Assembly (NCBI GenBank): GCA_001606155.1
Contig: LODT01000006.1
Span: forward strand, 496,001 to 560,000
Origin: Tieghemostelium lacteum
Taxonomy: Eukaryota > Evosea > Eumycetozoa > Dictyosteliales > Raperosteliaceae
Direction: 5' to 3'
Length of the DNA: 64,000 nt
The notes beneath the pieces were generated by a model. It did not search any database. It saw only the letters and a list, made by a program, of their open reading frames with translations, and was not told where the DNA came from. Every line of letters starts with the position of its first letter. Within the stretch, counting starts at the first letter, position 1. The position numbers were made by a program, and so were the translations under genes. Positions 1 through 9,017 of the stretch are shown here, piece by piece.

Positions 1-70
1 CAAATATTCAAATAGATTGTAAATATCTATAGACATAGAATCTTTGTGAATTATATCTGACCAATGAAAA

Positions 71-1807
71 ATGAAGCAAAATACATTAGTGATTTTCAAT
101 GATATATATCAACGATTACATAAGGAATTAGATAAAAATGAAATTCCATTTAATATCGATACACACTTTATAGAAAACAGTATATTCAATTCTATTAAGA
201 CTCCTAGTAATTCAACACTTAATCAGTTGAATAATGAAAGTGGATTTAACCGTTTTACAGAGTATTGTCAGGGATATAATATACTAAAGTCGTATTTAGA
301 GGAAAGGATATTCCATGGGAACAATGAATGGTACCAAACAGTAGCACCAGATTCACAGGATAAGGCATTTTCAAATCTTAGAGAATTGTACATTGATGAT
401 AATACACCGGTGGCTAAGAAAGACATTAAAATCTGGGCACCTAACAGTCTTGATCCTCTTCCCATAATGTTGGCAAAAAAGATTCTTTCAGAGTCTGCTA
501 AACTTGGTCTATGCGAATCACAGTTGATTCCTCATGCATGGTTCTTTGTATTTGATGAGCGAAGTTCTGTTACAAAGACTCTAGGATTTAATACACTTAC
601 ACTCATTCCATGTACATATTGGGATTGTCTAATAAGTATCCTACACATTCATTTGGATGCAACCTATATCTCACCACCTCAGAACCTATTACCAAATCAT
701 ATGTCATTGATGAATGCCAAAAATACATTATCAAAACTCTGTATTACTTGGCCTAGAATGGACCAAGATGTGATGGTTATCCTTCACAATCATTGCAGTT
801 GTTATAAAGCTAACAAAATTGAAACTCATTCTAATTTCTCTAAACAAGATAAAACCAGTCAATCTAAGCTCCTAAAGAGACAATTTCAAGATTCCAGAAC
901 GGATCTAAATATAGTCATTAATCTTGACACTCCAATGAATATTGTCAATGAAAAAGACTATCATCTTCTAGATAAATCACCTCTATTAAAACTTGAAAAC
1001 AAGAAAGAATTTCCTCCAATGCCTGAACTTATTCCCTCTCTTCCTTCTCCAATTGACAACAACCTCCCACCTCAACAACCAACTCTCAAAAAAAAAAGGT
1101 ACTCAAAAAAAGTCTCAAACAAATACCAAAAGAACAAAAGGAGATCAAAACATAGTAGTAATAATGATAATAATAATGATACTGATAAAATATATATTAA
1201 TAACAACAGACATATAACCTGTAGCAATAACAGTAATTTATTTAAAACCAATAATAATAATGAAAATAATAGTATAAATGAGTTTATAGTTGAAAATAGT
1301 AGTTTAAATAATCATTCACTTAGTGATTTAGATATTGATTTAGATTTTCCAAATAATATAAGCCCGAGTGTATTGGGGAATTGTAAATATAAGGTTGGTC
1401 AGAATATAGAAATTTTTAATAATGATAATAGTTTTGATGATACATTTCATTCTATTAGTAGTGCATCATCAGATGATAGTAATTCAGATATAATAATAGA
1501 ATCACCAATTAAACAATTAGAGCCACCACCAGTGATTGTATCATTACAACCACCAAAAGCATCGCATATGGATAAAAAGAGAAAGTTTGATCAAATTCAG
1601 GATTTACAAACAATCTCCTCACAGGATGTCTTTAATGTACTCACTAAAAATAATTTTGTATTAATCTTAGAAAGTTTGTCTCCAAATATCGGGGATATTC
1701 CTACTCCTTCTACCCTGAATCTAAATGAATTACTGGATGCCTCAACAAATTCTCCTCCAACCATTGTTTTGAATGGTTCTGTTTTTAGGATCCTAAAAAA
1801 ACTTTAA
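71..1807 (+). CDS. Integrase-like zinc-finger protein, dictyostelid type, poly-Asn rich
   Basis: Single-exon protein of 578 residues. Seen: residues about 190-250 hold a His (H210) followed some 30 residues later by a close Cys pair (C242, C244), with WPRMDQDV between them. This is the layout of the H2C2 zinc-binding module of retroelement integrases (W-P-x-M-x-x-D-V before the Cys pair). Residues 330-360 are strongly basic (KKKRYSKK, KNKRRSK), suggesting nuclear localisation or DNA binding. Residues about 365-410 are poly-Asn, and the tail is acidic and Ser-rich. I see no integrase catalytic core or reverse transcriptase. Known: the dictyostelid chromatin and retrotransposon regulator CbfA also carries integrase-like zinc fingers, so a host DNA-binding protein is the best guess. 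The frame is open throughout. The first His of the module is not obvious, so the family call is tentative. Confidence 0.55.
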   Translation: MKQNTLVIFNDIYQRLHKELDKNEIPFNIDTHFIENSIFNSIKTPSNSTLNQLNNESGFNRFTEYCQGYNILKSYLEERIFHGNNEWYQTVAPDSQDKAFSNLRELYIDDNTPVAKKDIKIWAPNSLDPLPIMLAKKILSESAKLGLCESQLIPHAWFFVFDERSSVTKTLGFNTLTLIPCTYWDCLISILHIHLDATYISPPQNLLPNHMSLMNAKNTLSKLCITWPRMDQDVMVILHNHCSCYKANKIETHSNFSKQDKTSQSKLLKRQFQDSRTDLNIVINLDTPMNIVNEKDYHLLDKSPLLKLENKKEFPPMPELIPSLPSPIDNNLPPQQPTLKKKRYSKKVSNKYQKNKRRSKHSSNNDNNNDTDKIYINNNRHITCSNNSNLFKTNNNNENNSINEFIVENSSLNNHSLSDLDIDLDFPNNISPSVLGNCKYKVGQNIEIFNNDNSFDDTFHSISSASSDDSNSDIIIESPIKQLEPPPVIVSLQPPKASHMDKKRKFDQIQDLQTISSQDVFNVLTKNNFVLILESLSPNIGDIPTPSTLNLNELLDASTNSPPTIVLNGSVFRILKKL

Positions 1808-2150
1808 TAAAAATGGTTTATTGGTTTCGTTTTCACTGCTAGTGTCTAATATGTCATCGTTGATGTCCATTGACTCTCGTTTAAAAAAAGAAGATATTGA
1901 TTTGAAAATTCAATTCGGTTAAAAAATGTTGCAATATTTCACTGAATTTCCTTACTAGTTTACTATGTGTTCTCTTTTTAACGTAGATAGTTTGGTAAAT
2001 TTATGAAAAAATATATGATAAAATGATAATCCCGAAAATAACATCACCATCATTATCACAGGATAAAGAAATCCCACAATCTCAACAAATAGCTACAAAA
2101 ATCTATAATTTAGATTTTTTCTTGTAAATAATTCCTACATTTTTTTAAAT
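1808..2150. repeat. Upstream flank of tandem copy 1, partly repeated before copy 2
   Basis: No gene is visible here. About 2041-2125 repeats in direct orientation at about 8866-8945 (shared words such as CAACAAATAGCTACAAAAAT). In both copies it reads open as a similar peptide (PSLSQDK then IPQSQQIATKIY) before a stop, which suggests a decayed exon. About 1950-2005 is present in inverted orientation at 8805-8857 (TTACTAGTTTACTATGTGTT on this strand). The direct part lies next to the virus-like fossil in copy 1 and next to the paralogous gene in copy 2. Confidence 0.6.
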
Positions 2151-2181
2151 TATTTATTTTATTATTAGTATAATATTAAAA

Positions 2182-2649
2182 ATGGTGAATTATAAAAAAG
2201 GAAAAATATACAAAATTATAAGTGATTCATATGATATTGGATCCACTTACAAAAAAATATCTATCAGATAGATTATACTATCATAAATATGATTATCAAT
2301 ATTGGTTAAAAGGAAAAAAAAATTACTTCGTCATTTGAATGAAGTTCGAAAACACAAAAATAATTTTAATTGAGAAATACTAATGTGAATCAAAAGATGA
2401 ATTAATTGCAAGAGAACAATATTGGATAGAAGAATTTAAATGGATTGTGTCAATAAGATTAAAGCGAGGGTATATGATGGTGATTTAAAAAAATACAAAA
2501 AAGAATACATGAGTAATTATTATTCAAAAAATAAAGAATACTTTCAAAGCAAGGCCAAAGAGAATCAAAAAATGAAGAAATTATGTACATATTGTAATAA
2601 ACAAGATTGTAAAAATAGTCATAACAAAAAAGTAGAAGAGACAATGTAG
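2182..2649 (+). pseudogene. GIY-YIG endonuclease relic, large-DNA-virus type (fossil)
   Basis: The start reads like the GIY-YIG core (GKIYKI, then a Gly-Ser-Thr turn). Further on come the acidic helix ahead of E-Q-Y-W-I and a Lys, Tyr and Asn-rich tail ending in a Cys pair (CTYCNKQDC). This arrangement is typical of GIY-YIG proteins in mimivirus-like viruses, virophages and related elements. The gene is broken with a few breaks. It is read here as part of the virus-like fossil, not as a host gene. Assignment is from motif pattern only. Confidence 0.5.
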
Positions 2650-2871
2650 TCAAACCATTTTCTAATGCGGAAATGCCTATCATCAAATACTCAAAAAAAA
2701 AAGAAATAGAAAAATTTTTTTTATTGTTCAACAATAAAAACAAATATTTATACATACTTGCTGGAATATTTGGTTGCATTTTATCTTTTTTGTAGGTTTG
2801 AGATAATGTGAAAATTATTTTATAAAATCATATGTATTTATACTGTAAAAATATATTTATTTTTATTAGTC

Positions 2872-3051
2872 ATGACTAACAATACAAATTTTGATTTTAA
2901 TTTTTATTTTGACACAGTCAATCCAGCCAAATTAATGACACAAGTTCAACAACAAAGTCAGCAAATTGAACAACTGCAACAACAAGTTCAACAATTGCAG
3001 AATCAAAATCAACAACTGCAACAACAATTACAACAACAACAAAATCAATAA
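2872..3051 (+). CDS. Short Gln-rich coiled-coil ORF within the fossil
   Basis: A 59-residue ORF that looks whole, starting MTNNTNFDFNFYFD. Residues 20-59 are an almost pure Gln, Leu and Asn heptad-like stretch (QQLQNQNQQLQQQ), predicting a short coiled coil. It lies between the endonuclease relic and the basic virion-like ORF. It could be a small element protein or a fortuitous ORF over a CAA-rich repeat. The non-repetitive, Phe-rich N-terminus argues mildly for a genuine protein. No function is assigned. Confidence 0.4.
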   Translation: MTNNTNFDFNFYFDTVNPAKLMTQVQQQSQQIEQLQQQVQQLQNQNQQLQQQLQQQQNQ

Positions 3052-3111
3052 TTTGATTGGAATAATTGTTGTCTACTTACTTTGAAATAAATTATTGGTT
3101 AATTATTTCTA

Positions 3112-3486
3112 TCATTTACTTTTCCCTTTCTTTTTTTTTCCACCATTAATGCCATAACTTGTACTTCCTTTTTGTTTCTTTTTACCAGAACCTTTCTTTT
3201 TTAGTTTAGCACCACCATAACCAAGTTTACCTGCAACATCTGCAACTGTTCCAGCAACAGGAACACCTGCTGTACCTAATACTCTTGCTACTGATGAAAT
3301 AATCTTTTTATCTTTGAGATATTTATTAGCTTTCTTTAACCAATCCAAAACACCATCACCTTGTTGCCCTAAACTTGTTTGCATATTCGGACCTCCAAAT
3401 GAACTAACCATACCTCCTGATTGATATGCATCTTGCAATTCTGCCCTTGAATGTAGAACAGGACTTGCTTTTCCCATTTTTAACAT
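3112..3486 (-). CDS. Small basic virion-core/minor-capsid-like protein within the fossil
   Basis: A 124-residue ORF that looks whole. After a variable N-terminus comes DWLKKANKYLKD, then an amphipathic Gly, Ala and Val-rich helix (GTAGVPVAGTVADVAGKLGY), then a Lys-rich tail ending GKKKKGKSK. This layout (W-L-K-x-x-K-x-I-S, then G-x-P-x-A-G, then G-x-L-G-Y-G, then a basic tail) recurs in small virion-associated proteins of Polinton-like, adintovirus and other small DNA viruses, where it acts in core DNA binding or membrane lysis. It sits back to back with a packaging-ATPase relic on the same strand, which supports the reading. Family assignment is by motif; no close relative can be named. Confidence 0.5.
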   Translation of the reverse strand: MLKMGKASPVLHSRAELQDAYQSGGMVSSFGGPNMQTSLGQQGDGVLDWLKKANKYLKDKKIISSVARVLGTAGVPVAGTVADVAGKLGYGGAKLKKKGSGKKKQKGSTSYGINGGKKKKGKSK

Positions 3487-3514
3487 TTTATATATATATA
3501 TATAATCAAAATAA

Positions 3515-3870
3515 AGAATAATTATTCTTTTGTGTATTCTATATTAAAATCTTTCCTAAAGAAACCATTTCTATCAATGTAAAAGTAATGATATTTTTCT
3601 TTTGTTGTTATATACAGTTCATTAAACATCCTAAAAGGAATAGTTATTGATAATTCTTCATAGATTGTTTTTAAAGTCTCATCATTAAAGTTTTTAAATA
3701 AAAGAATAATCTAAATTTCCTTTTCTAATACTAGATGATGTATCTTTTTATGAGTACTAATGATAATCTTAGGGCTAAAATGAATAAATCTTCATTAATT
3801 TTGGTATTGTTGGGTTTTTTAACTCATCTGATAAATCATCAAAAATAAAAATGAAATGCGGAATAATTTA
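3515..3870 (-). pseudogene. Packaging ATPase relic, A32/FtsK-HerA type (fossil)
   Basis: Minus-strand remnant of the C-terminal half of a packaging ATPase. It includes a Walker-B-like hydrophobic strand followed by Asp-Asp, a serine or threonine sensor-like strand, and the C-terminal tail pattern (aromatic and basic, with an F-Y-I-D-x-x-G segment) usual in virophage and Polinton ATPases. It is broken, with a few breaks, and the N-terminal Walker A part is absent. It is part of the virus-like fossil. Confidence is limited because the match is from memory of the family pattern. Confidence 0.4.
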
Positions 3871-3934
3871 AAAAAATGATAACTTTGCAATCAACAATTT
3901 TATTTTTTTTTCAATTTACAATATTGCAATTGAA

Positions 3935-6900
3935 ATGGAAACATATGACTTTGTTCAATTCTCAGAAGCATTCAATGAAATTGAATTGCAAAATGGAAGA
4001 TGGATTAGAAAAATAGTTTTTAATCAAAGGAGATATGACTACATGTTAATGTCTAAATTCTTAAAATGGTTTGATGAATATCAACCAAACTGTTACAATC
4101 AACAACACTCTAGAGTACTTAAGGTTTTGAATGCTTTTCCTGATGTGATAATGCTCTATAGGAAATCAATTTATCAAAAACTATTGGAATCAAAAGACTC
4201 AACTATTATTGAAATTCTATTTCGTCTACCACCTTTAAATGAATCAACACTACCATTATCATTACTTCTAGATGTAAGTTCAATAAAACATTCGTAGAAA
4301 TGTTCATATATTAATCAAATTGTGATTTCATATTTTTTTTCCCAATAATAGGCATCAAAATATGCAAATGTCACCCGAAATTGGTATAATATGGCAACTT
4401 CAATGATCATGCAAATATACTCAATAGATAGTAATATAAATAGAGAGAAAATAGAAAAAGATTTTACAACAAGAAGTGATTTGATTAGGGAAAAGAAATT
4501 CTCTTTTCAGACCATCAGAGAGATTATACAGGTATTTTTAAAAGGTGAAGCATATTCACAAAACAATTCGGACAAATTGATATTCTATCTGTGTCTTTTA
4601 ACTTTTCAGAATCTAACAAGAGATGATATTCTTGAACTCAAAGATGACTATTTGAAATTGATTCCTTATATCTACAAATATAGCTCATCTTCAAGAATAA
4701 ACTCATTTTCCTACACTGGTTTAGATAGGAAATCAAGAATTGAATCCAATCTTTCTATTGCCACGAGATATAGTCATAGAGTACAATCTCAACCCAACTA
4801 CCTCTACTATTTGATTCAATACTATGGAATGGATATCATTGAAAAAGAGTCTGTAAAATTCTATTTGGATTGGAAATCTAAACCTAAAGATCATAGTGAG
4901 TACACTACTCTCTTCACTTTTGCACAATACATGATTGACAGCCAATATATCAGAGATAATCTACAAGTGTTATATAATTACTTTTGGTTAGCCATAGAAT
5001 CTAACTTTGGCAATTATAATTATTATCTAAATATTTGGGGTAATTATATTGAACGATTTGGAATTGTTCATCCAAAATACTTTGATAATCTCAGAGACTT
5101 TCTCATTGATAAATGCAAAATTATTATAACAAATTCCCTTCACCCTACACTCTATGAATTCTATAACAGTCTTCTATCAGCAAACACTCAATACACAATT
5201 TCTAATTTCAAGCAAATTGTCACCGAATATGCCAATAAACCATATAACTTCATGGTTTATCTCAATCAACTGTTAATGAAACCAACTATCCTTCAGGCCA
5301 TTAAAACAAGTGATAACTCAAAACAATTATACAATGAAATCAAAAATGTTGGATCAATGTCATCCGTGGACTATTGTTATTTATCGGAATTTTTCATGGC
5401 ATACAAAAAGGTCTATGAATACTCCAAGATGATACCTAAGTTTATAAATGCGATAAACAGTAACAAGAAATGGTTGATTAAAGATGAATCATTCTTTGCT
5501 CCAATTTTGAGATTCTACAGTCTCATAAAGACCAAGAACCCAAATGAAGCCAATCAATTGTTTGAGAAAACCATTCGATCATTCATCAAGGTTCTTGAAA
5601 GTGGTAGCTCAACAGTCAAATTGGATATAATATATCCATATCTAAATGATATCAACGAGATTAGCTACCTCTTTAAACAAATCAAACAAATTTTGAATGA
5701 CTCTGACCAATACATTGAAATATTCAAACATTTCATTGAATTGGATCAGATTGATCAAAAGTACATTCAAGAGAATTTGGATGCAGCACTTGAAATGGGA
5801 TTTAAATTCAACAACCAGATTATTAGAACTTTAAAGATTATAGAGGGATTAAGTAGATATACCAATTTAGATTCACAAATTCTAAAATCAACAAATCAAT
5901 TTCTAAAAGTGATGAATATCAATGAACAACGAAACTTTACAATGGTTTATAATCTATTGAGTAGTCTACTTGATATCTCAAGTGGATATGAAGGATTTGT
6001 GGATTCTCTATTCTCTATTTATTTTTGTACTAATAATATATCTCAAGTGGTGGACTCTCTCAATAAATTTGATTCAATACATCAAATGGTATTCTATAAA
6101 AAGACATCACATATTGATATTCCTCAACAGGATATCATCAGAATTCATAATCAATTGGTCAGAGGTATCATCAACAAATGGAATTTGGTTGATCTCCCGT
6201 TACAGTCTAATAAAATGATACTCATGTACTTCAAACCATTGAAATCACTCGAAACACTGCTTCAAGATAATCTCTTGAAACAATTTAAATCATTTGATAT
6301 CGCTTCTAAAAAATGTATTTTGAGATACATCAAACAGAATGAAATTCGAGTTTTAGAATATCTCAATGATTTCAATCTGACTGGATTCACATTTGATCAC
6401 AATAAAATTGAACAGAATATCAACAACCAAACACCATATGTTCAGAACCTCATCATTCAAAAGTTTGTAAGCTTTATCACTAGGGATAAATCAACAAAAC
6501 CATCTGATATTCTTTTACTCTCATTGGTTTCAAAATTGTTCTTTAAAAGTGTTTGTCTCACATTCCAACACTATAAAATTAAGTTACCCCAGAAACTACC
6601 AGATAAATATCAACTATCCAGTGGAATGTGGTCATTCATGTCATTAGGATGTTATCATCTCAACTATAAAGATCTTGAAAGATTCCATTATCAAGATGTT
6701 GAAGATATATTCTATCAAATATCATCACTCACAATCCATACCCCAATGATGTTTTTAGTTGAACGAGAAATGTCAAATCTCACTCATTTGAAAATTGAAA
6801 TCAGATTTGAAATGTCACTCAGTTGTACTTTACAAATGATGAACCATTGTTTTAAACTACAATCATTTCAACTCTCAATCTCCAGCATTCCTCTAAATTC

Positions 6901-7657
6901 CATTATAATAACACTCATTGACAATATCATACAAAAATTGATTACAAACAACTCCTCAACATTGAATCAACTCAACTTTGAGTATCCAGCTTGTATTACA
7001 CCTGTCGATTTGATTGAACCAATGGAAGCCATCTTTGAACAAATCACAAACCACCAAATCACAAACCCCACAACATTCAAACACCAAATTTCATTAAATT
7101 TTATTGGTCGTGACAACAACTATAATTTCCCAAATCTTGTAAGTATTAGAAGTCTCACCACATCATGCACTCATTTAATTTTAGAGAATTATGATGGTCA
7201 TAATAATATATTAAACCAACTGAAACCAAATTTATTCTTGAACCTACGATCCATTTTCATCCATCCTAGCAATAACACCCAATTGTCATTACAACTCGCC
7301 CACTTTATAATGTCACCAGAAATTGAATTAGAATCACTAACTATTTTGTGTTATCCCATAATCAATCAAAAATTAGAGGTATTGAAGAAACCTACATTAC
7401 AAAAAGTTAAAATTATATTTGATGGTGAGCAACTATTACTTGAGCATATTAACCCTATATTTTCAGTAGCAAATCAAAACCATACTATCAAGTCAATTAA
7501 AATATATGGATGTAATAACCAACATATGAAGTCATGTGGTCGCTTTAAGAAATCCTACCAATTTTATAAATCTCCATGTATATCCGATGTTCATGATCAT
7601 CAATTCAATTTTGGTGATTTTCACCCCATTAATAATTATCATTTTATCAAATATTAA
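3935..7657 (+). CDS. F-box/LRR-like dictyostelid family protein, tandem copy 1
   Basis: Two exons, 3935-4273 and 4352-7657, with a 78-bp AT-rich intron (GTAAGT to AATAG). They join in frame as LLLD|ASKYANVTRNW and give 1214 residues. Seen: an F-box-like N-terminal stretch straddling the splice (EILFRLPPLNESTLPL then ASKYANVTRNWYNM), a long helical middle, a second F-box-like motif (LLSLVSKLFFKSV, about residue 830), and an LRR-like C-terminal solenoid (LTHLKIEI, LQSFQLSI, LNQLNFEY). No transmembrane segment. Large lineage-specific families of this F-box/LRR style are common in dictyostelids, and a role as ubiquitin-ligase adaptor is inference only. Copy 2 (9018-12739) is about nine-tenths identical with the same intron position. 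The virus-like fossil ends just upstream, so its promoter differs from that of copy 2. Confidence 0.8.
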
Positions 7658-7873
7658 ATAAATTGTAACAATTTATAAATAAAACATTTTTGTTAATATA
7701 GAACATAAAGTAAAATGGTATATTAAAGTTTTCTTTCATGCATTTATAACATTTTTAAATAGTTTGTTACCTTATTTTTTTTTTGATAATGAAATCAAAT
7801 CTAAATAATAGATCATTGGCAATTGTTTTTGCAAGTATTTCTGGATTATATATTTTATTTTTGTTTATTTCAT

Positions 7874-8433
7874 TGATATATTTTACAGTATTATTTAAAA
7901 ATTTAGAAGAATTCTTCTTTGATAACTTTGTTGTCTTTGAATTCTTGGATAGCCCATTGAGTCTTTTGAACTCTGTGACCACCATAAGTAAAGTCCATTT
8001 TCATTTCGTAGGCAGTGTTATTACCAGTAACTAAGAATTTGGTAACATCAGCAGAGTGAATAGTAGCATTGCCAGCAAAACCTTCTTCAGCTTTTCTATT
8101 GGCAGCTTTACCAATTCTATTTGTAGAATCACCTTTTTCGTACATGACTACATCATCGTGATAGTATTTATCAAAGACCTCTAAGATCTTGTTTTCTTGG
8201 ATACCTTTGATGATAGCTTTTAAAATTTCTTCTGGGTTTGACATTTTATATTATTATTATTGTTTATATACTTTGTGTTTTAATTAACTTGATTGTTTAA
8301 TCTTAATTGATTGAATGAATGAAATGAATATGAAAAATAATTATTAATTTTTATACAAATCAAATAAATTCAGGAATGCCACACAGGAATAAACATTTTT
8401 GTTTTTTTTGAGTTATGGGATTAACTTTTTTTT
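7874..8433 (-). repeat. Inverted-repeat arm 1: SnoaL-like gene plus promoter
   Basis: This arm holds the first SnoaL-like gene, about 190 bp of its promoter and about 30 bp of its 3' flank. It is nearly identical, in opposite orientation, to 12761-13318, and matches a third, direct-orientation copy at 20565-21119. The outer promoter edge is marked by the word GTTAATCCCATAACT. The two inverted arms enclose 4.3 kb holding the second F-box/LRR-like paralogue. Confidence 0.85.
7903..8244 (-). CDS. SnoaL/NTF2-like domain protein, copy 1
   Basis: An intronless 113-residue protein starting MSNPEEILKAIIKGIQE. The sequence is a single NTF2-like cone-fold domain of SnoaL type: an N-terminal helix, then DKYYHDDVVMYEKGD, a central helix (RKAEEGFAG) and four strands ending ATIHSADVTKFLVTG, AYEMKMDFTYGG and KTQWAIQEFKDNKVIKEEFF. 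Such domains bind or isomerise small hydrophobic molecules, or serve as inert scaffolds; the substrate is unknown. It differs from copies 2 and 3 by Asp for Glu at residue 66. The promoter, including a TATAAACAATAATAATA segment just before ATG, is shared by all three. Codon use is richer in C-ending codons than in neighbouring F-box genes, consistent with high expression. Confidence 0.8.
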   Translation of the reverse strand: MSNPEEILKAIIKGIQENKILEVFDKYYHDDVVMYEKGDSTNRIGKAANRKAEEGFAGNATIHSADVTKFLVTGNNTAYEMKMDFTYGGHRVQKTQWAIQEFKDNKVIKEEFF

Positions 8434-9017
8434 AATGTTATTACCTATATAGAGTAGATTACAGACTACTATTTCCATTGATATAACTACAAAAAACGCA
8501 TCAATTATTGTTGTTGATGGTCTATTAGGAAGTTCAACTATATCATCAGGATTCTCTTCTTCTTAAGTTAAAATGAATAATAATAGTTTAGTATAAATAG
8601 TAATATAGTACCATTATATTTTTTATCAATAATGGTTCCACCAAAGTTTTTCAAAATTATAAGATTTTATACGAAATTTAATTTTAAATTATCTGTAACT
8701 ATTTATTACAACCTCTTTTAATGTTAGGTTATTGTTTTGGAATAGATGAGTCATTTAGTATTTTGGTGATTTTCAATTACGTATTATCATTTTATCTTAT
8801 ATTGATAAATTTACCAACTCTACTATATCAAGGAGAACACATAGTAAACTAGTAAGGAGTATTCCATCACCCTCATTATCTCAGGATAAACAAATACCAC
8901 AATCTCAACAAATAGCTACAAAAATCTATATTTAGATTTTTTATAATTCTAAATTTTTTTTTAAATTAATAAGAAGAAACTTTGTTTTTTTTTATTAATT
9001 TACAACATGCAATAGAA
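8434..9017. other. Spacer before tandem copy 2, with duplicated flank
   Basis: No intact gene. About 8440-8560 is open on the minus strand (EENPDDIVELPNRPST) but has no credible start, so it may be an exon relic. At 8805-8857 lies a segment also present inverted at 1950-2005. At 8866-8945 lies the direct repeat of 2041-2125. T-rich tracts at 8951-8996 precede the ATG at 9018. Confidence 0.5.

Larger units (their letters stand above)
2150..3870. mobile_element. Broken Polinton/virophage-like element (fossil)
   Basis: About 1.7 kb lying between a duplicated upstream flank and the gene that directly follows that flank in the second copy. Parts, in order: a GIY-YIG endonuclease relic of the type common in large DNA viruses (plus strand, about 2182-2649), a short Gln-rich coiled-coil ORF (plus), a small basic core or minor-capsid-like ORF (minus), and the C-terminal part of an A32/FtsK-type genome-packaging ATPase relic (minus, about 3515-3870). 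Packaging ATPase plus a small basic virion-like protein is a Polinton, virophage or adintovirus signature. No major capsid, protease, polymerase or integrase is visible, and no terminal inverted repeats were recognised, so this is a fragment. It has several breaks overall, although two small ORFs still look whole. Age: old enough to have decayed; its relation to the tandem duplication is discussed in the findings. Confidence 0.55.

Noticed and set aside
71-3870. Treating the integrase-like finger gene as part of the virus-like fossil
   Set aside because: It is an intact gene with host-style poly-Asn runs, lies outside the flank that borders the fossil, and has no integrase catalytic core.
7767-8034. 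Overlapping ORFs on both strands at the end of SnoaL copy 1
   Set aside because: They use other frames of the conserved SnoaL gene and its 3' flank and are not preserved beside the other two copies.
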